In this document: piece after piece, positions 21,795-33,605 of the stretch
How positions within the stretch are numbered: position 1 is the first letter of the stretch
Layout: each line of letters begins with the position of its first letter
Origin: Pollenia angustigena
Lineage: Eukaryota > Arthropoda > Insecta > Diptera > Polleniidae
Direction: 5' to 3'
NCBI GenBank assembly: GCA_930367215.1
Contig: OV884059.1
Span: 244,093,803 to 244,157,802, forward strand
DNA length: 64,000 nt
Program-made: the position numbers and the translations under genes
Notes under the pieces: model-generated
Told to the model about the DNA's origin: nothing
Database searches by the model: none
Seen by the model: the letters and a program-made list of their open reading frames with translations, nothing else

Positions 21795-22027
21795 TTATGT
21801 GTCTGTAGCTGTTGGCGCAGTTTTCCGTGTCTGTTTTAAAATTGATTATCCTCTCCTTTGGTACGTTTATTATTTGAAGCATCTCTAAAGTTTATTATAT
21901 TTCTCCTCTCTTTGTAATATCTCCACATTTTCTAAGTTTGGTTTATGTAGTCTCTCTGCACAGTGGGATGCGAGTGCAGTTTTTTGTGTTGATATTTTTT
22001 TAATTTTTTTAAAATCTGATTTATGTC
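21795..22027 (-). pseudogene. PLE GIY-YIG endonuclease, C-terminal part
   Basis: Minus-strand reading gives HKSDFKKIKKISTQKTALA, SHCAERLHKPNLENVEIL and QREEKYNKL, followed after a shift by MLQIINVPKERIINFKTD-like sequence. These are the usual C-terminal blocks of PLE GIY-YIG domains, where the endonuclease nicks target DNA. It is separated from its N-terminal half by the TTAA-flanked element at 22032-23732 and carries stops. Confidence 0.78.
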
Positions 22028-22031
22028 TTAA

Positions 22032-23732
22032 CCCTACGGTCAATAACCGGGTACCCGGATAACTTTTTCAACTTAAAAATGCTCGCAAATCTTTCACAAT
22101 GAAGATGTGGCGATGAAACTCCAAATCGTCGCTATTTAGGACTTAAACAACATTATAAAAGAAAAAAAAAAAAATATATATATATATCGAGATCTTTGTT
22201 TAAAACCGTTAAACATTCGACACCTACCGCGGTACCCCTACAACTTTTTTTTGGTTTTTCCTTACAAATTACCACGGTTATTTTGAATTTGATCGATAAA
22301 TATATAAATTTGTTTTTTAACAACTTTTTTATTATTCAAATTTGTGGGCATCGGCTCGTATGGCAGCATTTGATAGCAGATCGTGATGAATAGTCGCGAC
22401 TAATTGGAATGTTCCGCTAATTCAAGAGTGGTAAAAAAATTAACTATTAAAATTGGCGCGGTATTATGTAACGGACCTGTTAGATCCCTAACCACTCTTT
22501 TTTCTTGTCGTATCTCAGGACCCATTGGTGATTTCCCGGTATATAGTTGGTCTGGTTGGTCGGATAGGAGTTTTTCGCATCACAAATCCACAATACTTTA
22601 ATCCCTAATTTGGCTGATTCGCATTAGCATTCACTGAATGTTTACATCGTCAAACCGTATAAAACGTCACAGTGACCAGAATCTGGTAATGGCCATTGTT
22701 ACTCGACATATAAAGTAAGATGTGATGGCACACAAATCTTTCGTATTATCGTTACTTGAATGATTTGCACCTTTCATTATTAAAATGTCAGTATAGGCAT
22801 ATATTTCATTTACTGTTACATATTTCCAATTAAGTCGTGGTTTTGTTGGGATAGTTCCAATATAGACTGCATATGTGGCATCTGCTTATTTGTTTGTCTG
22901 ACGCACTATTATGTCCACCTTATTTACTCTCAAGTTTAAGCTTTTGAAAGCAATTCCATTGATCGTGCAGGCCCACAACGTTGCCGTAGAATCTAGTTTT
23001 GATGGGATAACAAATTTTTGCTTTTGCCACACGGCAAAATATTTACTTCGGCATAACTTTCAACTGAAGACTCATCGTAAATATCAGCATTAACAGATTA
23101 TATTTCCAGTATATGGTGTTTCACCGTCTACTCTTTCAGACAACTGTTCATCATCCGCGATATCGTCAAAAATAGATCAGTTATATTAAACTTTTTTTCA
23201 TCTGATAAATGTTTGGCTTTATGACAGAAACTTCACTTTACGCGACATTCTTACCTTATTTTAAATTAAAACTCCAGAAGCACATTAAAATGTCCTGCTG
23301 AAACTCTCTCAATTATTTCTTTATTATACTTCAAGGGTAGTAGCTATACTTCTATAAACCGACCTACATGCATATTTATGAGCAACAAGCAAATGCTTTA
23401 AGTATTTAAAAGCTATACAAATTTTAACAAAGCACCGTAATCAAAGAAGAACAAAAAAATTGCTATGTGTTTACTTTAACGACTTCTTTTGATAGCTACA
23501 AATGGCTTTGAGACAGTAGACAAAGTGAATCGTAGCGATTTAAAATAAATATCTACATAATTTGATCATTTTTATATACGGAAAATAAATTTTTGTTTTA
23601 TTCTGCAACACTATCAATAGCGATTGAACGAAAAACAATATTTTCTAATGTAAAAGTGCAAAAATATACAAAGGGGTACCGGGGTACCTGGTTATTGACT
23701 AACGTATATTTTGTTGGCTATTGACCGTAGGG
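22032..23732. mobile_element. piggyBac-like non-autonomous element with TTAA sites (1.7 kb)
   Basis: Flanked by TTAA at 22028-22031 and 23733-23736. Ends are inverted: CCCTACGGTCAATA on both sides. The right end has an extra 26 bp and then repeats the CAATAACC and GGTACCC motifs present at the left end, forming staggered subterminal repeats. A TTAA site with CCC tips is characteristic of the piggyBac superfamily. I see no transposase inside. It interrupts the PLE endonuclease reading frame. Confidence 0.85.
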
Positions 23733-23790
23733 TTAAGCTTATTTTTCGTAGTACCGTAGGGTTAAGCTTATTTTTCGTAGTTCCGACATA
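23724..23790. repeat. 29-bp duplication of the piggyBac-like element edge
   Basis: The sequence CCGTAGGGTTAAGCTTAT plus TTTTCGTAG occurs at 23724 and again at 23753, a 29-bp head-to-tail duplication covering the last 8 bp of the element, the TTAA site and 17 bp of PLE. Confidence 0.9.
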
Positions 23791-23992
23791 AACTTGATCG
23801 CATATGTCTTGGTAATTTCCTGTACAACTAATCTTATCTATAACGTTAGTTTTATCCAATTTGTCAAGTTTACATTTGGTTTTTGAGAAAAGTTGTTTAA
23901 ATGTATTCGTCGATGTGTGTGAGCACTCATAAATTTGTACTTATTATAAATTTCAGCATTCTTTATTCTTTCTGTGCTACGTGGTACATACG
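23770..23992 (-). pseudogene. PLE GIY-YIG endonuclease, N-terminal part
   Basis: Downstream of the RT stop the minus strand reads LDKLDKTNVIDKISCTG, then DQVYVGTTKNKL: the YVG with the following TKNKL is the GIY-YIG core as it appears in PLEs (YVG at the YIG position). At least one frameshift separates it from the RT ORF. Confidence 0.75.
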
Positions 23993-24706
23993 TCATTGAT
24001 TTATATATTTTCGTATTCTTTTTATGTTCCCTAGGTGCTTTTTTCCATAGTTTTTAATCAAAGTTTCTATGATATTTTTTGAGAAAGATTTTCTTGTCAG
24101 AATACATTTAATTTTTTGAATATTGTGAGAATAGGATGACTCAACCATAATGGAAACTACCCTGTTGATGAAATTGTTGTCCGTATTCATTATCTTTTTT
24201 GGTTGACAAGAATTGAAAGTAATAATTCTCCCTAAAAACGTTGGTTTTTGGTACCAGTCTATTTTACTGTTGTCGCTTCTTATGACCAGGGTATCCAAGT
24301 ATGGGAGTTTTCCGTTAACCTCAACCTCCAATGTAAATTTAATGTTTTTGTGAAATGTATTCAGTTCTTCTACGGTCCTTTCTATTGGACTTATTTTCAT
24401 AATTCCAAATAGGTCGTCCACATATTTCGTCAATAATTTAGGTTTTTCGTCCAGATTATTCATATATGTTTCAAGGAGTTCCTCTATCACTATATCTGCC
24501 ACAATAGGTGATGCCGGTGAACCCATTGGCAGTCCTTTGCATTGGATATATACTTTGTCGTTGTACTTAAAATATCTGTTATCCTTGATACACAATCTTA
24601 AAATTCTTAAAAATAGTTCCTTTGGCATATTCGTATGTTTCTCTATGTCAATCCATTTGTTCTTAATAACGTCTATTGCGTAGTCTTGGAAAAAGTCATA
24701 CCACAT
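23993..24706 (-). pseudogene. Penelope-like reverse transcriptase
   Basis: A 237-residue frame. Residues about 55-70 read IQCKGLPMGSPASPIVADI, the PLE-specific palm block. The YVDD active-site box follows at about residues 91-95 in TKYVDDLFGI. Then NIKFTLEVEVNGKLPYLD and IDWYQKPTFLGRII, both typical of PLE RTs, which are related to telomerase. The N-terminal palm block with the first catalytic Asp (usually SFDVVSLF) is garbled here to YDFFQ. The stop after KYINQ at 23993 is followed by endonuclease blocks in another frame. RT identity is confident; function is lost. Confidence 0.9.
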
Positions 24707-25060
24707 CCGTATCTATTGCACTGTTGTTTATCTTATTTCTATATTGCACTGCATCCCTTACGTTGTAAACCGAAAATTCAGTAAGTGTTTTAAAAACATT
24801 TGTCAGTAATTTGCATTGCTCGCTAGACGGCGAATTAACTGTTGCACAGATTGGTCTAAGACGGTAATCTTACTTATGGATTTTAGGAAGTCCATAGGTG
24901 CCGTTGCCGCGTCATTTTGGATTCTTTTCTTTTCTATCACAATAATATTATTGAACAAAAATAGTTCATCTACCAGATCATGGTTTTTGTTTTTTAGCGA
25001 TAATGTAGGATCTTTATTTGTCCACCTGTATGTCACCATATCGTTAAGGATACTCTTCAT
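24707..25060 (-). pseudogene. PLE RT N-terminal region
   Basis: Frames 24803-25060 and 24707-24803 give LSLKNKNHDLVDELFLFNN, APMDFLKSISKITVLDQ, then after a shift FSVYNVRDAVQYRNKINNS, continuing toward the RT ORF. The position matches the N-terminal region upstream of the PLE palm. Two shifts or stops occur. The function of this region is not well defined. Confidence 0.65.
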
Positions 25061-25137
25061 TCTATATTTTATTATTGTAAATATTTATTAACTACAATCA
25101 AAAAATTTGTGATATTAATTAAAAAATAAATTAATTA

Positions 25138-25619
25138 CACAGAAAAAATTATTAGTAATTTTTTATCAATTAAAAAAATTATTTAAAAAGTATTTAAACT
25201 TAATTAATGTAATAATTGAATCAATTATTTTGTTTTGTTGAACGAATATTAAAAATATAATTTTGATTTAATTAACATTTTAGTTGTTTTGAAATTAATT
25301 TTGAATTAAAATAATAATCAAATATCAAAAAATTATTTCATTTAAAATAAAATAATTTTAACTTGTGTAATTGTTGTTGGAATTGTCAAAATCAATCAAC
25401 ACATTGTTTGAAACGGCAAAGATTTTTTGATCATTTTTTTAATTAAAATTAAAAATATCATTTATTGAAAAAAAAATCTTCAAAATATAAAATTTTTACA
25501 ATTTTTAGTAATCAATATAATCATTTTGGTAATAGGTGCAAAATCAACAAATGGATTGCTTGATTCTATGAATTTGGTATAAAATTGGTGATTAGAGAAA
25601 ATTTTTAATTTTTTCTGTG
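25138..25619 (-). mobile_element. CACAG MITE copy B, intact (482 bp)
   Basis: Flanked by TA (25136-25137, 25620-25621), with ends CACAGAAAAAATTA and the reverse complement. It is the inverted counterpart of copy A and serves as the empty-site reference for the insertion at 19866-20779. No ORF. Confidence 0.88.
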
Positions 25620-25758
25620 TATATGCACAAATTAATAAGCTAAATATTTTTCAATTTTCTCCAGTAATGTAGTTAATATATATAAACATTTAATTCACTT
25701 GATTACATTTTTAATTAAAACTGAATTTATATTTGATTAATAGTTTAATTAAGCTTTA

Positions 25759-25897
25759 CTGCCTGGCCCACAATGTCGACAAGAACATCTCTTTCGCATA
25801 ATTATATTGAAAACAATTATTTAAAACTAAAATTTGTTTTTGTTTTCAATATAAATATATGAAAGAAATGTTCTTGTCGACAATTTGGGCCAGGCAG
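25759..25897. mobile_element. Short palindromic MITE (139 bp)
   Basis: Nearly perfect inverted halves of about 60 bp: CTGCCTGGCCC, then ATGTCGACAAGAACAT, through TATTGAAAACAA and back. Flanked by TA on both sides. The whole element can fold into one hairpin. Confidence 0.85.
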
Positions 25898-25903
25898 TAA
25901 AAA

Positions 25904-27218
25904 TACATATAAGGAAGAGTAATGGGAAATAAGAGATGCTCTTTAGTACGTTTTTTTTCGAAACAAAAGCTAAAATCAGTAATTTTTACTGCAATGAGTG
26001 AGTTATTTTTAAACATTATAAAATAAACTGATTTTGAATCTGATTTAAATGAAAAATAAGATAAGTTTCCCGAAATAATGGTTTTAGCACAGTAGCGCGC
26101 ACGACACATAAGTTATGAGGACCAAATTCTACTCAAATGTTTTTTTATTCAAAAAGGCCTTAATATTGAAAATCAGCGAAATCGGTCACCTGGTTAACAT
26201 ACTAGTATCCTACTTAGTTAAGGGTTTACGTTCAATAGGGCTAATACAAAACAAAGCTAGTTCGATAAAGTTTAGCTGAAATATAATTATCTGTTTTTTT
26301 AATCATGTTGCAGGGTACATAAGATTCAGCTTAGCCGAATATAGCAATTTTTTCTTTTTGCTTACTCATATTTCCATCCATTGCACTTTGTGCAAAGCTA
26401 TATTTCTCTTGGTAATGAGTATATTTGATGAGATTTTTCCAATCACAAAGTAGATTTTATTTTATACGGAAAAACCTTGTCAAGACTAACTAGATTTCGA
26501 TCAGTATATCGTATGTTTTAGATTTCCCACTATTAAAGATATAACAGAAGAGTTTAAACATGTTTGCTTCTTAAATTTTCTCAAACAAAGAGTTCCGACT
26601 TCTCGTCAATCATCTCTAAAATGTTAACTATATTTTCTCAGTTCGAACTCTGTCAAAACTCGGCAAAAAAATGTTCATGGGGAAAGAATGCACATATGTA
26701 CATACACTTGTGGATCTTGCATACTTGAGGACTTCCATTACAAAGTAATAAAGTCCCACCTTAAAATTTTTGAAATAAATCAAATTTTTAATTAGCACAT
26801 GCATATACATTGACTTTTTTAAAACATTTGTTATGTTCAAATATATGGAACTACACAAATTATCAAATTATTTTCTAACGTTGACCACAATACTAATAGT
26901 TGACATGTTTTTTTATTCCTTTAACTTTTACTAAGAGGTATATTATATACATGCATGTTGATACTGGGAGTATTTATTTGATGTTATCATGCATACGGAT
27001 TAGATTAATGTCCGACAAGATTTAGAAATATCAAAAATTGCTAAGTCACCATTTAGACACGGAAACATTTGGAAAGAAAACATTTAGTTTGGAAAAATAT
27101 TACGGGTGGGGAAGAGAGTATGGTTTTTGTGTTCGGTAATCGGCGACACGCTTTGTTTTAATTTTCTTTGTCGACATATACTTTGCTTTTTGACAAAAAA
27201 TCAACAATAATAAGGCCT
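25904..27218. other. No gene seen
   Basis: AT-rich DNA. A phrase ending GTTCCGACTTCTCG at 26590 recurs at 27600, so a degraded repeat is likely. No supportable ORF. Confidence 0.5.
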
Positions 27219-27388
27219 GGTTCTGACGTAATTTTGACGTGACTACAAAACATGTGTCGACGTCACACAAGCAGCATTTTTATTCCTATGAACGCGTACA
27301 TAAGATTTGCAAATGTGCCCTTCACTGCTACAAAGCCACAATAGCAAGTTTCTGTTGTGTGAAAACGACAAAATTACGTCAGAATCAC
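27219..27388. mobile_element. Candidate short TIR element (170 bp)
   Basis: Ends GGTTCTGACGTAATTTTG and CAAAATTACGTCAGAATC are inverted copies. No clear target duplication is visible, so the limits are uncertain. Confidence 0.55.
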
Positions 27389-28544
27389 ATGCGCATGTGG
27401 CTTTTTACATTCCGTGTACTATCTTAACAGAATGTTGCCGACAACATGTTCGTCTGTGTGACCGCGAATGAGCAAACAAAAGAGAATCCAAGATGTTTTT
27501 CTTCCAAATTTTCGCTCGTTTTAACTCGGACTTAAAACTTTAAAATCTATATAATTTTTTGGAACAAAGGGTTTTCGAACAAAGGGTTTTCGAACAAAGG
27601 GTTCCGACTTCTCGACATTCATCCCTACAATTTTCATGAAAAACATATTTTTATATTAAGTGTTTTAAAAAATTTTTCACTTTATACCTCAATTAGTAAG
27701 TCACGTTAGAATAAATTTGGAAATAACGTTATTTAAGTTATATATATGTAAATAAGTGCTTTATTTATTATGTCCAACTTGAATTAATTGTGACATGAAA
27801 AAATAAAAAAATGTGGGAAGAAATATCGTTTTGTTATGGAACTTTTCACTTGTGCATTTTGTTAGTTTAAAGAAAAAGTGTATAAACACACCATTTCGTC
27901 TTTTATAGTAGATTTTTCATCATTTTTTTTTTTTTTTTTTTTTTTTTTGTGCGAATGCAAACATTATGTTTATACACATGTACATGAAATTGTGCATAAC
28001 AGAGTAGTGAAGCAAGCAAAATCACATTTTAATTTACATACATAAATAGATACGTCTGTACGTTTATTTACAATTGTGTTTGTTTGCCTGCCACCTTAGT
28101 ACTTTTTATAACCAATCAACACTTGCATACATATATACATATGCACAGACACAATACATATATAGTACATATACATGAATTTATATATGGGTAAATCCCA
28201 AGTGTTGAACGTGACAGTCGTTCGCATCAAAAGTGCAATAACATTTTAAGCAAAAAATATTTTTACGTTTTCTTAACCCTTAAATTACAGCACTAAGAAA
28301 GCACTGTTATCCATGCTAAAAATTATGGAGAGCGCTATTCTAGGTCAAAGATAATGGCAAAAGAAGTAGCGGTTCGAACGTGAAAAAAACAGATGTAGGT
28401 TTTGTGGCCATATATAAAAAGACGTAATTCAGCAAAACCTGGTACAATTTTTAAGTCAAACTACTTTCAGAATTTTACGTAGCAATGTAACATTAAAATG
28501 TCTTGGTTTGATCCCAAAATCTTCTGTATTTTCATTATTAATAC
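27389..28544. other. No gene; simple repeats
   Basis: Contains a 15-bp unit GAACAAAGGGTTTTC repeated three times at 27560-27606, a T20-type tract at 27928-27948 and ACATATAC-type repeats around 28125-28190. No ORF of interest. Confidence 0.7.
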
Positions 28545-29015
28545 GATTTTCGTATGACTTGCTAAATTCCCAGTTTTTCATATTTGATAAATACATTGAA
28601 ATTTATTGTTGAGGGAAAGCTAGCTTCATGCGCATTTCGCCGGTTGCTTAGACCAGCTCGTCGGGAAACATTTTCCAAAGATTTTAGAAAAGCAAAAATA
28701 TTAAACAAATAAAACCCTTAAGCGAATAAGAGTTATAAACACTCTAACTCCTACTTGTAACAATATCAAAGCTTAAACAAAACACCAACAATAAACAGTG
28801 AGTTTATCTTTTCTTACATCCCCCTACAATTGGTTGGGTTCTTTCCGACTCGAATTGTAGTTGTAAGTGGGTTAAAAGAAAAAACAAAATTAAAAAACAA
28901 ACCGCTTCATTCTATTGTCTTCGTAAGAAAACAACGAAAAAAAAAACCAATTTGCCAATTCAGTTTTATGCACGGGCACATGAATTATATTATCAAAGTT
29001 AATTTCGGGAATACT
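28545..29015 (+). repeat. Single 450-bp repeat unit (same family as 4168, 42669, 58488)
   Basis: Aligns along its length with the tandem unit: TTCCCAGTTTTT, AAATTTATTGTTGA, GCGCATTTCGCCGGTTGCTT, ACTTGTAACAATATCAAAGC, CAATAAACAGTGAGTTTATC and a closing GGGAATAC. More diverged than the array copies. Confidence 0.85.
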
Positions 29016-30344
29016 TTTTTTTTATTTTCTTTTTTTTGAGCCAAAATCTGGGTCGATACGTGACATTTCGAACGTGAAATTTTTTCCGTAATAATTTAAC
29101 TGAAAAATTATCAAAATAAAATTTAAATTTACCGTTAATCCGAATAACATATTTCTCTTTAAACTCTTCCTTCGATTGCAGACCATGTAAGAAATTTTTT
29201 TTGGAATAATTTTTATCAAATATCACCTCTTTTAAGAAAGATAAATAAAAAAGAAAACATACAAAAAAACATTCTTACATATAAGAAATTACGTTTGCAC
29301 AACTTTGCAGCCTGATTGTTCATCTAAGTGATCAAATTTATGGGTAAATTTATAAAATTAGTAAAATCTTAATAATCTTAATAATCAGCTTTTAATAACT
29401 TTAAAATTTTCGGTCACGGTGGACCTTTGGACGGAAATGCCCATACAGTACAAACATATGTGTTTTATTAATGTGTGAATATAAGTGTTTACGAATTAAT
29501 ACTTCAATGGGTTTTTTATTTGTTGTTTTTTACTCTTCCCAAGTATTTTAGTGGTGCTAGAGAATGCAGTAAAACTTTATATTTATTTTTTACATCACTT
29601 ACACAAATGCACTTACGCATGAATTACATACACATACGCGCTTACATTTATAAAAATATGAACCTGCAGTTATAATAAATACTCATTAAAGAATATTTAT
29701 ACGTTCTTGCCGGTAATTGGGAAAACGCACAGAGACAGACATTCTTGCACATACACACATTATCCACTATTCGATCTAATTAAGTTTAAATATAAAATTT
29801 AACCGTAATAAAAAAAACACACACAAAAAATTAACCAATTAAAGCAGCTTACAAGTGTGGATGTGGAACTTAATGAGATAATAATGTTTATACTTAATTT
29901 GGTGTCAACATGTTTTTATAGAAAATAGTTCTTAATAAGATTTTGAATAAGAATTTTTTTTAACTTATAAAAAAGAGGAATTATTGTATATGCACTTAAG
30001 TGCTAGCAACAATTGTATTTCCACATGGCGAACTATGCTTAAGAGGAAATTAAGTGAACTGGCATAAAACGATGGCACTCATATATAAAATCAAATTGTT
30101 AAAACACTTTTCTTTTAGAAACACTGTTAAATTGCTCAATTGCGTCAAATCGTGCTGTATGATGCAGTGATGCCGCCTCTTAACCACTAAAAGGGGCTAA
30201 ATTAATTTGTACATGGCTAATCGCAACACTGATGTATTGTATGAGGTTTGTGCATACTTTGCGTATACGTATTTAATTTTGTACATATGGGACATACGTC
30301 ATGTAGTTCTGGTGTAATATTTTTTATAAAAAAAAAAAACTATT
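29016..30344. other. No gene seen
   Basis: AT-rich DNA without recognisable repeats or coding motifs. Short lysine-rich ORFs near 29000-29220 are probably chance. Confidence 0.5.
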
Positions 30345-30760
30345 ATACTCACACCACAATCGGAAAGGGTATTATGCATTTGCGCTGATGTTTGTAATAC
30401 CTTAAAATATTGGTGTTAGATCCACCTTAAAGTTTACCGATCGACTCACTCACTTTCTGAGTCGATCTTACTATGTCCGCCCGGCTGGCTGGCAGGCTGG
30501 ATGGCTGTCCATGTAACCTTGTGCGCAAAGCACAGGTCGCAATTTTGGAGAAAATTTGGGGTATAGCCTATTGAAAATGACTGAATCGGAGGACTATGAG
30601 GGAAGATAGGGGGAAATGTGTGCCTCTCAGAAACTATCAAACCGATTTTAATGAAATGTATAAACATAGATAAATCCATATTAATATGGAAAAATAAGCA
30701 TGATAGGTTTTTAATACTGTGCTGTAGGGAATCATATGGCTAGTTTTGACCGACTATACT
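30345..30760 (+). repeat. Fly dispersed noncoding repeat (CTGAGTCGAT / CCGCCCGGCTGG type)
   Basis: Contains CACACCACAATCGGAAAGGG, TTTCTGAGTCGATCTTACTA with TGTCCGCC and a variant of the GTCC-rich run, then TGTGCGCAAAGCACAGGTCG. I recognise this order from a very abundant dispersed repeat in fly genomes. The later part (30590-30710) shares the CTCTCAGAAACTATC and ATCCATATTAATATGG units with 32855 and 35690. Family name unknown to me. Confidence 0.65.
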
Positions 30761-30982
30761 TTCTTACTTGTTTGTAGTTTTAAAAAGGGTAAAAACGCAA
30801 TTGGTAAAAACTCAGTGAACTGGGTTATTTGGGTTAAAGATGGGTATTAACTTTTTTGTAGAACATTTAAACAACGAGCACGTTGCGCGGCAAAATCCTA
30901 TAATAAAAAACCTGAACATGTTTTAAAAAATATTTTTGATATATTCATCAGATACTGATTGTTTGGCACGAGTTTGAAAGTA

Positions 30983-31238
30983 GAGCCCTAATAGCAAAAA
31001 TGATGAACCCAACAAAAATAAATTTTTACAGGAGAGTGTTTTTTTCATTTTATTCCATAAAAATTTTGTATGAAATTTGTCGGTTACCTCAAAATTGTTC
31101 TTGCTATAAAATCGTAACGGTGCCTTATGGACCACGACATTTTAGGAGATGATGCAAGTGTTGTCAATAAAGTCATTTATTAAAAAAAAACTAAAATTGA
31201 AAATGATGTCGCTTACATCATTTTTGCTATTAGGGCTC
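30983..31238. mobile_element. TIR element with 23-bp perfect inverted ends (256 bp)
   Basis: GAGCCCTAATAGCAAAAATG at 30983 is matched by its reverse complement ending at 31238. No target duplication could be identified, so the superfamily is open. No ORF. Confidence 0.75.
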
Positions 31239-32854
31239 GATATGTTTGTATATTTTTTTTTAGCAATTTTTGTTTTAAAATTCATAAAGTATTTCTTCAC
31301 AATAGTTACAAAAAACGGATTTTGTGTTGCAAGACACTTTCATTTTTCTTAATTTTAAGGCTTTCCATGGTTTAATTTAAAAGCGCTTAAAGTTTTTGGT
31401 TGCATTTCATCAATATAAGATTCGCTAATGAACCTTCTTCACAATTAAGTTCAGTAATATTTAACAGTACAAGATATATTGTTGGTGCTGCAAAAAATAG
31501 TATTGGCACTTTTTACACAACAACATCGACATAAAAAGCACTAAACCCCCTTTGAAATGACATGCCAGCTGATTTATAATTCGTAATTGCCAAATGCTGC
31601 ATTTAAAATGCAAATTTTTTTAATCATTTTTATAAATACCCAATTAAATTCTAAAAAAAGAAATTTACCTAGTATTACTCCATTCATCGCGTTGTATCGG
31701 GTAAATTTGTTCGATTGATTGATTTTTAATCAACTTCATTTAAAACATGCCAGCATATCGCTTAGAAATAATTGATTAAAATGAGAAACGAAGAAATGAT
31801 ATATTTTTTTTGTCAGTTGTAAAATGCTTTCTAACTATTTTTTTTGGTTTGCTTACAAAAGTTCGGCGTTGTATTTGTTTAAACTGTTGAGTTCAACTAG
31901 TGTATAAAAGCTTAAGATACAAATTATTGTATTGCGTATTAAAGGATACCTCAAGTAAAACACGTAGCAGGAAGATGCAAACCATTTGCTAGATTGTTTA
32001 GATTTATTCCTGTTAGAAAATGGGGTTGCTGGTTCTATTTTTTGCTTTTAACTAAACAGCTTTTTGTATTTTTAGTTTTTTTTTCCATTTGTTTTTAATG
32101 TTATTTAAATTTTTTTGTGCACAATTTTGCTTTTACAGTTTTGTTGTTGAGGTCACAATTTTTAAAACTTGTTTACTGTTTAACGTACAAAACTAGAGAT
32201 AATGTTCACTGATTAAAGGTTGAAACTAAAGTACGTGTTAAAGAGTTGTACAATATGATTTAAAAAGTTAAGTTTAGTACGAGAAATTAAATGAAAAGAA
32301 AAAATTAAAAACAAATGCCTGTCCAGACTTGCAATATTTTATGCAGCAATTCTAGAGCTTATTGTTGGGAGAGGGGAGCACAGTAGAGATGTGCAATAAT
32401 AAGTATAAATAAATAATATTTTGAATGTAAACTAATTTGTATTTTTATTCTTACATAAAGCGAAAAACATTTTTAAATATAGGTTATATAGCAAGAAAAT
32501 GTTAAAAATATTATAGTTAATTTAACCATAATTTTGGCACAATTAATAGTTATGGCTAAATATGAAAAACAATTTGTTTTTAAATTAACAAAAGTATTAT
32601 CCTTTTTTTCCAAGAGCATGAGCAGCATAGAAGAACAAGGTTTTTTTTCCCGCTGGGTATCTGCAATACCTCTATAAGTATGTGTATTACCGTAAGTATA
32701 ACGTTAATATACAGAGCGCGAGAGAGAGCAGAGATGGCAAATGCAATTTGAAAAATGTTGAAACTAAGCAAAATTTTTTTGTGTTGTTATTCAGAAAAAT
32801 ATCGAGATAATTTTAAAGCTTTTTAACATTTGAATAAGTCGGTAAGCTTATTTT
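31239..32854. other. No gene seen, 1.6 kb
   Basis: AT-rich spacer with no repeats matched elsewhere in the window and no coding motifs. Confidence 0.5.
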
Positions 32855-33605
32855 ATTAGAACAACGAGGGGCGGTTGGCGGCAATTTCTGCTTCTCCGAA
32901 ACTATCTAATAGATCTTAATAAAATTTCAAACATTAATATATCCATATTAATATGGACATTTTTTTAAAAATATGACCCCGAGGGAAGCTCGAGGGTATT
33001 TTCTGCCTCTCCAAAACTATCTAACAGATTTTAATGATATTTAAAACCAGGGTTTAAAATGCTATCGCCATATTAGCAAAAGCAGCCAAATTTTGCCTTT
33101 TTCCTATTAAAAAAAAAAAATTAAAAATAAAAAGCCGACAAGTTCCAGTGCTAAAAAGCCCACACTTTTCAAAAGCAGCAGCAAAATAAACACACTGTTT
33201 TTGAAAAGTAACCTTTTAATGGACACTGCTTTTTCCAACTATTGCTTTTTTAACAATAGCAAAAATTTCTTATTTGATGGAACTCAAAAAGCAACGGCAA
33301 TAACTTTTCTGTTGTAGGAGAAAATATGTAGGAAAGAGAATGAAACAAAAAGATTCTGTCAAACAGCCGCCAAATCAAAAACCACTGCATGCTAATAGCC
33401 GCAAAATAGGAGATAAAAGCAGCGCAAAGGTTGCTGAAAGGCACATGATCGACGAAGACAAGTGATATTTTTCATGCAAAACAAATACAACAAGAATTTG
33501 TTTTTGTTTCTGTACAATAAAAAATCCAACAGACACTTTGGCTGGTTGCCTTTACTAAAATATTTAAAAAAAACCAAAATACACACACACACATTTCGTG
33601 CTATA

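Larger units (their letters stand above)
19660..25090 (-). mobile_element. Penelope-like retroelement, interrupted by two insertions
   Basis: The minus strand carries a Penelope-like RT (23993-24706), GIY-YIG endonuclease pieces (23770-23992 and 21795-22027) and a terminal region (21131-21210 continuing at 19660-19724). The terminal region aligns with the PLE remnant at 35484-35680: the sequence CGAGCTCGAGGTCA at 19703 continues, after the MITE, into AATATTTCGATATCC at 21168 exactly as it does there. The element is split by MITE copy A and by a piggyBac-like element. The RT frame is broken, so this copy is dead. Its 5' terminus is not clearly seen; MITE copy B lies just beyond 25090. Confidence 0.85.

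Noticed and set aside
28999..29226. Overlapping Lys/Phe-rich minus-strand ORFs
   Set aside because: Two frames of the same AT-rich stretch are open; compositional artefact.
30446..30679. Minus-strand ORF across the fly repeat
   Set aside because: The repeat is non-coding and the ORF has no conserved domain.
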